DNA of 10,558 nucleotides, from the NCBI GenBank assembly GCA_947628635.1, contig CANRAX010000038.1, forward strand, positions 1 through 10,558, in the 5' to 3' direction. The translations under genes were made by a program, and so were the position numbers. Shown here in pieces: positions 1-5,013 of this stretch. Position 1 is the first letter of the stretch. Every line of letters begins with the position of its first letter. The DNA comes from an uncultured Bacilli bacterium (GTDB taxonomy: Bacteria > Bacillota_I > Bacilli_A > RF39 > UBA660). The notes under the pieces are model-generated. The model made no database searches. It saw only the letters and a list, made by a program, of their open reading frames with translations, and was not told the DNA's origin.

Positions 1-481
1 TATCATTAAATATAACCATTGCTCCTCTTGGCGTTCCCACCTTACTCTTTGCTTTAAGAGCCGTAAATGCAACAGGTGCCAAAACTTCTTCATAAGAACC
101 ACTATTTTGTTTTTCTAAATAAATTCTAATATCCTCATCTTTAATAGTTGGAGCATTACCAAACTTTTCAATATAAATTTCATAATCAATCTCATCAGCT
201 TCATCCAATGAAGCATTAACAGTAAAATCAAAATACATATCAGCACTATCCAAAGTTTTACCAACTGTATCTATCGTTGGAGTAGCATTTGTTAAACTAA
301 AAATATTAATATCATCAGTATAAGATAAAGTAACTTCGCCACCATTTTTTTTCACTTTTTTTACTTCATCTTCTCTATTAAAGAAAATTACACAACTTAC
401 AACTAAAAAAATTAGGCAAGCCACACAAATACCAACAATTAAAAAACCAAATTTATTTCCTAAACCCTTTTCTTCTTTCAT
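1..481 (-). CDS. Membrane-anchored extracellular protein of unknown function, C-terminus cut by window edge
   Basis: I translated 160 residues from the ATG at 481-479; the frame is still open at position 1, so the C-terminus is missing. A clear SD (AGGAGG) precedes the ATG, and the previous gene's stop codon abuts it with a 9-bp gap. The protein has a charged start (MKEEKGLGNK), one hydrophobic helix at about residues 13-34, a Lys-rich linker and then a polar, beta-rich domain, so I infer a single-pass protein with its bulk outside the cell. From about residue 60 it aligns with the neighbour at 491-1072: both have TN..P..D..GK.LD, then EIY and an I.(L/I)YL stretch. VVSC at residues 27-30 resembles a lipobox, but the hydrophobic run continues past the Cys, so a membrane anchor is more likely. 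I recognise no named family. The gene call is secure; the function is unknown. Confidence 0.85.
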   Translation of the reverse strand, partial: MKEEKGLGNKFGFLIVGICVACLIFLVVSCVIFFNREDEVKKVKKNGGEVTLSYTDDINIFSLTNATPTIDTVGKTLDSADMYFDFTVNASLDEADEIDYEIYIEKFGNAPTIKDEDIRIYLEKQNSGSYEEVLAPVAFTALKAKSKVGTPRGAMVIFND

Positions 482-490
482 AACTTCCTC

Positions 491-1072
491 CTAATATACC
501 CTAACACCTAATTCCATTTTAAATTCCTTTTTCGTTGTTTCCATAGAACTTACATCTGCTAACCACATACGTAATTTATATTTTTTTTCTTCAAAAGCGT
601 CTATCGTACCTCTGTATAATATTTTAATTTTTTTACCTTGTATTTCATTTAATGAGCTAAAACTAGGAATTAATTGTTGCCGAAACCCTTCAACAGGAAC
701 GTCTTTCATATCTGTTAAATATAACTTAATATTCTTCCCCAAAATTTCTGAAGGAACAGCTTTTTTCTTTAAATAAATTTCAAATCTCGCTTGTTTTCCC
801 TTCTGTTCTTTGACAATAAACTCTAAATATCCTTGAACACCTTCTTTTGTACCTTTACCATCTAACTTTTTACCCATTTCATCTCCCATAGGTAAAGAAT
901 TAGTAATATAAATAAAATTTTCCTTAGAACCAAAGTCAAGTTGAACAGAACCTTGTCCTAACAAAAAACTATAATGGTTAAATATGAATGTCCCCACGAT
1001 TATAGCTACTACCATAGTTATAAATGATATTCCAATAGCAATAATCATTCGCTTCTTTGAAGTCTTATTCAC
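491..1072 (-). CDS. Single-pass membrane-anchored protein of unknown function, paralogue of the next gene
   Basis: This gene encodes 193 residues and starts with GTG at 1072-1070, chosen because a strong SD (AAGGAGG) sits about 7 nt upstream. The N-terminus is basic (MNKTSKKRM), followed by one membrane helix at about residues 9-32. The remaining 160 residues alternate short hydrophobic strands with Lys/Glu-rich turns and contain no Cys, which suggests an extracellular beta-sandwich. Visible landmarks are ITN (56-58), GKKLD (67-71), FEIYL (97-101), IKLYLTD (115-121) and YKLRMWLAD (165-173). It shares the first landmarks with the downstream gene, so the two look like a tandem duplication. The ending, a strand with LRMW followed by a final valine-rich strand, recalls small secreted surface or fibre subunits of Firmicutes, but that is only an impression. 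There is no sortase motif or catalytic signature. It follows tatD by 38 bp and is probably co-transcribed with the gene at 1-481. Confidence 0.9.
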   Translation of the reverse strand: MNKTSKKRMIIAIGISFITMVVAIIVGTFIFNHYSFLLGQGSVQLDFGSKENFIYITNSLPMGDEMGKKLDGKGTKEGVQGYLEFIVKEQKGKQARFEIYLKKKAVPSEILGKNIKLYLTDMKDVPVEGFRQQLIPSFSSLNEIQGKKIKILYRGTIDAFEEKKYKLRMWLADVSSMETTKKEFKMELGVRVY

Positions 1073-1104
1073 AGCTAACCTCCTTCAACCCCATACCTAG
1101 TTCT

Positions 1105-1133
1105 AGAGTATCATAAAAATGCTTGCAAGTCAA
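1105..1133 (-). promoter_or_regulatory. Possible promoter for the two membrane-protein genes
   Basis: Inside the 3' end of tatD, a TTGACT (1133-1128, five of six to the -35 consensus) is separated by 17 bp from TACTCT (1110-1105), which is preceded by an extended -10 TG. The -10 itself matches only three of six bases, so this is a weak call. If real, it would let the two membrane-protein genes be transcribed apart from metG-tatD. Confidence 0.25.
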
Positions 1134-1875
1134 ATACATCTATGGCATTTTGCCCAGTTTTAATGCTAACTTCATCAACATTTACAGAACAAATTTCAGC
1201 TATCTTTTCGGCTATATTTTTTAAATATTTTGAACTATTAGTCTTCCCTCGAAAAGGTTCAGGAGCTAAATAAGGGCTATCTGTTTCTAAAACAATATTA
1301 TCAAGTCCAACTTTACTAACCACTTCACCTAATTTACTATTTTTAAAAGTAACTATGCCACCAATTCCTAATTTATAGCCCATTTTAATATAAATTTCAG
1401 CTACCTCTAAACTACCACTAAAGCAATGAATAACCCCTTTAACCTTATACTTTTTCAAAATATCAATTGTATCTTTAACAGCATCTCTACTATGAATAAC
1501 TACTGGTATTTTTAACTCCTGTGCTATTTTCAATTGTTTTTCAAACAAAGCTTTTTGCTTTTCTTTATTATCTTTTACATAATAATAGTCAAGACCAATC
1601 TCTCCTAAGCCAACTACTTTTTTATTAGCTTTAATAGACTTTTTTAATTCTTCTATTTCTATATCACTCACCGTATCAACTTCTTCAGGATGATAACCAA
1701 TTGTAACAAATATATCATCATATTTTGAAGCTAAATCTAAAACTTCTCTAATTCCTTTTTTATCACAACCAGATACTATTATTTTAAAAACACCAGCTGC
1801 CTTATTCTCTTTCATAATTTCAGCAATATCATCATAATAATCTTTACTTAAATGACAATGTGTATCAATTAACAT
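1111..1875 (-). CDS. tatD: TatD family metal-dependent deoxyribonuclease
   Basis: The product is 254 residues, the usual TatD/YcfH length, and forms a TIM-barrel amidohydrolase-type hydrolase. All expected metal ligands are present: the HxH pair in DTHCHL (H6, H8), the GEIGLDYY glutamate (E92), H128 in VIHSRDA, H150 in GVIHCFSG, and the aspartate in LETDSPYLAP (D199). H62 in IGYHPEE is the conserved HP histidine. TatD enzymes are cytoplasmic, metal-dependent 3'-5' exonucleases and DNases linked to DNA repair and DNA clearance. The ATG is fixed by an SD (AGGAGG) a few bases upstream. It lies 47 bp downstream of metG; the metS-yabD (tatD) order is the same in Bacillus subtilis, where this homologue is called YabD. 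In B. subtilis the genes after tatD are yabE, rnmV and ksgA, but here two unrelated membrane-protein genes follow. Family assignment is very secure; the physiological substrate is not. Confidence 0.96.
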   Translation of the reverse strand: MLIDTHCHLSKDYYDDIAEIMKENKAAGVFKIIVSGCDKKGIREVLDLASKYDDIFVTIGYHPEEVDTVSDIEIEELKKSIKANKKVVGLGEIGLDYYYVKDNKEKQKALFEKQLKIAQELKIPVVIHSRDAVKDTIDILKKYKVKGVIHCFSGSLEVAEIYIKMGYKLGIGGIVTFKNSKLGEVVSKVGLDNIVLETDSPYLAPEPFRGKTNSSKYLKNIAEKIAEICSVNVDEVSIKTGQNAIDVFDLQAFL

Positions 1876-1904
1876 ATAAGCCTCCTAAACTTCATTAATT
1901 CAAG

Positions 1905-1930
1905 AAAAAAAGTAAATCTAATTTACTCTT
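1905..1930 (-). terminator. Possible weak intrinsic terminator or attenuator after metG
   Basis: Read on the minus strand, AGTAAAT (1927-1921), loop TAG, then ATTTACT (1917-1911) form a perfect 7-bp stem, extendable to about 10 bp with one G-U pair, and run into a T7 tract (1911-1905). The 5' arm overlaps the metG TAA stop. The stem is very AT-rich, with a single G-C pair in its core, so termination would be partial at best. It might reduce tatD expression relative to metG. The near-palindrome could also be chance in AT-rich DNA. Confidence 0.4.
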
Positions 1931-3455
1931 CTTCAAAAAACTTACTCTTATCAATTCTTTGAAATAAAATCTCAGCGGTACCTAAAGAATAATCATTATT
2001 TTCCAAATAAGAAAAATCTTTTTTGTCACAATTAATTTGTTTGAAAATATTACAACTGGTATTAGGCATAAACGGTTCTAGAAAAACAGCACATACTCTA
2101 ATAGCTTCTAACAAATTATACAACACCATTTCTAATCTATCTTTCATACTCTGATCTTTAGCCAAAATCCATGGCGTTGTATCATCAATATATTTATTAC
2201 TTGCTCGTAAAACATTAAATATTTCATTAATAGCGTCACTAACTTGTAGCTTATTCATTTTTTCAAATTCTACTTCTTTTAAATTATTAAGATTTTTTAT
2301 AAATTCCTTATCAATATCTTCATATTTTTCAGTATTTTTAATTTTCCCATCAAAATACTTATGTCCCATCGAAATAGTTCTTTGTACTAAATTCCCCAAC
2401 ACATTAGCAAGTTCTCCATTAATTTTTTCAATAATAAGCTCGTAACTGATATTTCCATCACTAGCAAAAGGTATCTCTTTCAACAAGTAAAATCGAACAG
2501 CATCAACTCCAAATTTTTCAACCAAATCATCTGCATAAATAATATTTCCCTTTGATTTACTCATTTTATCAGAATTCATCAATAACCAAGGATGTCCAAA
2601 TACTTGCTTAGGTAAAGGCAAATCTAAACTCATTAAAAAACAAGGCCAATATATCGTATGAAATCTAATAATATCTTTACCAATCAAATGTAAATCACAA
2701 GGCCATTTATATTTAAATTCTTCAGTTGAATTATCAAAATCAAAACCAATATTTGTAATATAATTAGTTAAAGCATCTAACCAAACGTAAATAACATGCT
2801 TATCATCAAAATCAACAGGTATTCCCCACGTAAAAGAAGTTCTTGAAACACACAAATCTTGTAAACCCGGCTTAATAAAATTATTAATCATCTCATTCTT
2901 TCTTGCAACAGGTTGAATAAATTCTGGATGTTCCTCAATATATTCCTCTAATTGCTTTTGATATTTTGATAATTTAAAGAAATACGCTTCTTCTTCTTTA
3001 AGTTGAACTTCCCTACCACAATCAGGACATTTACCATCAATCAACTGACTTTCCGTCCAAAAAGACTCACATGGTGTACAATAAAGTCCCTTATATTCTC
3101 CTTTATAAATATCACCTTTATCATACATATACTTAAAAATATGTTGAACAACCTTTTCATGTTGTTTATCAGTTGTTCTAACAAACCTATCATAACTCGT
3201 ATTCATTAAATCCCAAATATTTTTAATTTGAGAAGCTATATTATCAACATACTCTTTTGGCGTAACATTAGCTTCCTTAGCTTTTAGTTCAATTTTTTCA
3301 CCGTGTTCATCTGTACCAGTTTGAAAATAAACGTCATATCCTTGTAATCTTTTAAATCTCGCAATAGCATCAGCCAAAACTATTTCATAAGTATTTCCTA
3401 TATGTGGTTTAGCTGAAGTATAAGCAATAGCTGTTGAAATATAATATTTTTCCAT
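1923..3455 (-). CDS. metG: Methionyl-tRNA synthetase, short form without C-terminal tRNA-binding domain
   Basis: This class I synthetase charges tRNA-Met with methionine in the cytoplasm. In the 510-residue product the HIGH-type motif is PHIGN (17-21), the KMSKS loop is KMSKSKGN (297-304), and a zinc-knuckle pair lies at C126/C129 and C143/C146 in the CP insertion. The helical anticodon-binding domain follows and ends near the LFQRID segment. Bacillus MetS is about 660 residues because it carries a C-terminal OB-fold tRNA-binding domain; this protein stops before that domain, with a clean TAA. The ATG at 3455 is chosen because an ideal SD (AGGAGGA, 3467-3461) is 5 nt upstream and the conserved N-terminus EKYYISTAIAYTSAKPHIGN begins there. 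The frame stays open another 20 codons upstream, but those lie inside the T-box leader and are not expected to be translated. Expression should respond to uncharged tRNA-Met through that leader. Confidence 0.97.
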   Translation of the reverse strand: MEKYYISTAIAYTSAKPHIGNTYEIVLADAIARFKRLQGYDVYFQTGTDEHGEKIELKAKEANVTPKEYVDNIASQIKNIWDLMNTSYDRFVRTTDKQHEKVVQHIFKYMYDKGDIYKGEYKGLYCTPCESFWTESQLIDGKCPDCGREVQLKEEEAYFFKLSKYQKQLEEYIEEHPEFIQPVARKNEMINNFIKPGLQDLCVSRTSFTWGIPVDFDDKHVIYVWLDALTNYITNIGFDFDNSTEEFKYKWPCDLHLIGKDIIRFHTIYWPCFLMSLDLPLPKQVFGHPWLLMNSDKMSKSKGNIIYADDLVEKFGVDAVRFYLLKEIPFASDGNISYELIIEKINGELANVLGNLVQRTISMGHKYFDGKIKNTEKYEDIDKEFIKNLNNLKEVEFEKMNKLQVSDAINEIFNVLRASNKYIDDTTPWILAKDQSMKDRLEMVLYNLLEAIRVCAVFLEPFMPNTSCNIFKQINCDKKDFSYLENNDYSLGTAEILFQRIDKSKFFEEE

Positions 3456-3471
3456 CTTCTTCCTCCTAAAC

Positions 3472-3530
3472 AAAAAAACTACTATAACATAAGGACGAAT
3501 TATTCGCGGTACCACCTTACTTTATAATAG
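3472..3530 (-). terminator. T-box antiterminator with enclosing terminator-like helix and T7 tract
   Basis: The T-box core AAGGTGGTACCGCG (3518-3505) and the CGTCCTT (3497-3491) that pairs with it give the standard antiterminator, with the tRNA-acceptor-binding bulge TGGTACC. A T7 run follows at 3478-3472. The bases just before that run (TTATAGTAG, 3487-3479) pair with CTATTATAA (3530-3522; 9 bp, one G-U). Inside that, TAAGG (3519-3515) pairs with CCTTA (3494-3490). The helix next to the U-run therefore encloses the antiterminator instead of replacing it. I see no separate downstream GGACG-like arm, which is what a classical T-box terminator would use to compete for CGTCC. Confidence 0.65.
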
Positions 3531-3697
3531 CTTGTATTATACTCTCTTAATAGTTAACGCCTATCAACGTTTATACCTACCTATCGATATAACTGTTCCA
3601 AAGCCATATTTCATAATTTAACTATCCTCTTTTTCACCAACCAAGAGTTCTCTAAACATAGTATTTCAATTATAAAACTCTTCTTCACAACATTTCT
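3472..3697 (-). ncRNA. T-box leader (riboswitch) with methionine AUG specifier
   Basis: This is the 5' leader of metG; it senses uncharged tRNA-Met and raises metG expression when methionine-charged tRNA is short. Stem I can be folded by hand. The base helix is 3692-3683 with 3603-3594 (one mismatch). The next helix is TTTATAATT (3676-3668) with AATTATGAA (3618-3610). Above it ACTAT (3662-3658) pairs with ATAGT (3625-3621). The AGAGA element lies at 3653-3649, and an apical CTCTT/AAGAG stem carries a GGTTGGTG loop, both hallmarks of T-box stem I. The 3' strand of the specifier loop is ATATGG (3609-3604); it holds AUG at 3607-3605 followed by a purine, matching a methionine specifier. The conserved T-box GGTGGTACCGCG and the antiterminator follow. 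The predicted transcription start (about 3697) lies just before stem I. Confidence 0.93.
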
Positions 3698-3703
3698 GGA
3701 CAT

Positions 3704-3732
3704 AGTATAGCATAATAAATATTATTCTTCAA
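3704..3732 (-). promoter_or_regulatory. Promoter of the metG T-box transcript
   Basis: The -35 is TTGAAG (3732-3727, four of six) and the -10 is TATACT (3709-3704, five of six), with a 17-bp spacer and an extended-10 TG one base upstream of the -10. The expected start near 3697 falls a few bases before the base of T-box stem I, which supports the call independently. The -35 lies in the last codons of spoVT, so the two transcription units abut without a spare gap. Confidence 0.7.
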
Positions 3733-4252
3733 CAACTTTATTAAAAAAACTTACAATAAAGTTTACTATTTTCTCATCAAAATCATTTACTTTTTCTTTA
3801 TCAGATAAAACACAAACAATTCCCATTACGTCACTATTTACTAAAATTGGAGAAACGACAAATGATACTTTTTCCAACATTCCTACTGAAAGTTCCAAAT
3901 CACAAAAATTATTTTCAATCACTCTCTTTCTTTCACTCATAATATTTTCTAAAGATTTCCCAATAGGCTGATCCAAATAATCATTTTTGTACTTGCTTGT
4001 TGTCGCAATTATTTTTTCTCTATCAGTAATTATAATATCTTTTTCAAAATTGCTTCCTATAATATCAACCAAAATATTAGCCATCTTAATTAATTTCGTA
4101 AAATTTGAATATTTCTTTAAAATAATATTCTCATCTTCTATAAATATTTCAAGTTGTTCAAAAGCCTTAATTCCTAAATTTCTTCTTATTTCTTTAGGAA
4201 CTACTACTCTCCCTAATTCATCAATTCTTCTTACTACACCTGTTGACTTCAT
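3722..4252 (-). CDS. spoVT: SpoVT-type transcriptional regulator (AbrB DNA-binding plus GAF domain)
   Basis: The product is 176 residues, against 178 in Bacillus subtilis SpoVT. Residues 1-48 are a near-textbook AbrB swapped-hairpin domain: MKSTGVVRRIDELGRVVVPK, then EIRRNLGI and a LEIFIEDENIILKKYS segment. Residues 55-175 match the SpoVT GAF-like sensory domain, with a DREKIIA strand, an S.YKNDYLDQ segment, an MSERKRVIE helix and a VSPILVNSDVMGIVCVLS strand pair. SpoVT forms a tetramer that binds DNA and tunes forespore (sigma-G) gene expression and spore germination properties. In Bacilli and Clostridia it lies just downstream of mfd, as here after one intervening gene. Its presence suggests a spore former or a lineage descended from one, but one regulator does not prove sporulation. 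The start is supported by SD AAGGAG (4266-4261), 8 nt upstream. AbrB itself or another full-length AbrB/GAF paralogue is the only realistic alternative. Confidence 0.93.
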   Translation of the reverse strand: MKSTGVVRRIDELGRVVVPKEIRRNLGIKAFEQLEIFIEDENIILKKYSNFTKLIKMANILVDIIGSNFEKDIIITDREKIIATTSKYKNDYLDQPIGKSLENIMSERKRVIENNFCDLELSVGMLEKVSFVVSPILVNSDVMGIVCVLSDKEKVNDFDEKIVNFIVSFFNKVVEE

Positions 4253-4260
4253 AAAATATT

Positions 4261-4287
4261 CTCCTTCTCATATATAGTTTGAGAAAA
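4261..4287 (-). promoter_or_regulatory. Small hairpin covering part of the spoVT ribosome binding site
   Basis: In the spoVT leader, TTTTCTCA (4287-4280) can pair with TGAGAAGG (4270-4263): six Watson-Crick pairs plus two G-U, with a 9-nt loop. The 3' arm takes up AAGG of the SD AAGGAG. A fold like this would dampen translation initiation. The stem is short and AT-rich, so it may be marginal in vivo. Confidence 0.35.
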
Positions 4288-4302
4288 GAAAAAAGATTTA
4301 TA

Positions 4303-4962
4303 CTAATTTTCTAAATCTTCTTTTAAAAGTCTTGAATTACTTAAAGTAAATAAATAACGATCTGCTTGTTCCTTAATCCCATTAATTAAAGTTGTATCTT
4401 TAACTATAATTTTAAATTCTATATTTTCAATTAATTGTCTTTGATAACTACCACTTAAATATTTAGTAATTTCTTCTTTAATCTTTTGTGTATTAACCTC
4501 TTTATCTAAAAAAAGTTCATCTATTTTTCCTACTATTTCTGAATTAATAGCTTTTTTAACAGTATTTTTTATAACAGTTTTATTTAACTTATTAACATCA
4601 TTAAAATCCTTTTTTGATAATTTAAAAACATTTGTCTCTTTCTCATACTTAAAATCTTCCACTTTTTTGATTAAAATTTTTTCACGATTATCTTTAACTT
4701 CACTTAAACATTTAACAACTACGTTTCGGTAATCTTCCATCATTTTATCTAAAATCTCTATATTTAAAACTATTTTTTCTTTTTTGGCAATATCCAAAAA
4801 TTTACTTTTAATCAAATCCATTGCTTCAAGTGGTGGTTTTTTTAATAAAGACATAATGTCTTCGTCCACTAGAGTATTTGTATTTTTTTTTATATTTTCA
4901 ATAATAGCATTTTTATAATTTTCAAAATGTTGTTTTTTAAATTGCTTTACTTCCATTTCCAT
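4303..4962 (-). CDS. Unrecognised Lys-rich helical cytoplasmic protein between mfd and spoVT
   Basis: This gene encodes 219 residues and I cannot assign a family. The ATG at 4962 is preferred over the one two codons later because the SD (GGAG, 4974-4971) is 8 nt upstream. There is no signal peptide or membrane segment. The protein is rich in Lys, Glu, Ile and Asn, has one Cys (C84), and looks mostly helical. The most distinctive stretch is LLKKPPLEAMDLIKSKFLDI (about 39-58), followed by AKKEKIVLNIEILDKMM; a PP turn leading into a regular amphipathic helix looks more constrained than the rest. The C-terminus (FKIIVKDTTLINGIKEQADR, about 183-202, onwards) is less charged. In several Clostridia this slot between mfd and spoVT holds the foldase gene prsA, but this protein has no signal peptide, lipobox or parvulin motif, so I do not call it PrsA. 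Neighbours suggest only a housekeeping or spore-linked setting. Confidence 0.88.
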   Translation of the reverse strand: MEMEVKQFKKQHFENYKNAIIENIKKNTNTLVDEDIMSLLKKPPLEAMDLIKSKFLDIAKKEKIVLNIEILDKMMEDYRNVVVKCLSEVKDNREKILIKKVEDFKYEKETNVFKLSKKDFNDVNKLNKTVIKNTVKKAINSEIVGKIDELFLDKEVNTQKIKEEITKYLSGSYQRQLIENIEFKIIVKDTTLINGIKEQADRYLFTLSNSRLLKEDLEN

Positions 4963-4984
4963 GAATTACACTCCTAGTATCTTA

Positions 4985-5013
4985 AATTTACTAGTTAAAA
5001 AGATTTTAGTCAA
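4985..5013 (-). promoter_or_regulatory. Possible promoter for the 219-residue gene and spoVT
   Basis: TTGACT (5013-5008, five of six to the -35 consensus) overlaps the mfd stop codon. It is followed after exactly 17 bp by TAAATT (4990-4985, four of six to the -10 consensus). A start about 7 nt on would give a leader of roughly 16-20 nt that just includes the SD of the 219-residue gene. Spacing and position are good, but in AT-rich DNA such matches arise often. Confidence 0.4.

Noticed and set aside
392..400. Possible lipobox (VVSC) in the left-edge protein
   Set aside because: The hydrophobic stretch continues several residues past the Cys, which fits a membrane helix better than a cleaved lipoprotein signal.
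3003..3209. Open frame on the plus strand inside metG
   Set aside because: It is antisense to well-conserved MetRS sequence, has no SD, and its predicted protein is a low-complexity hydrophobic string; it reflects the reverse of a real gene.
3456..3515. Twenty extra in-frame codons before the metG ATG
   Set aside because: They lie inside the T-box antiterminator and terminator region, lack an SD, and are absent from the conserved MetRS N-terminus; the ATG at 3455 has an ideal SD.
3987..4277. Plus-strand open frame with hydrophobic segments opposite spoVT
   Set aside because: Its membrane-like composition comes from reading AT-rich DNA backwards; the minus-strand SpoVT match is decisive.
4303..4962. 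PrsA foldase, suggested by gene position
   Set aside because: No signal peptide, lipobox or parvulin active-site pattern is visible, so position alone is not enough.
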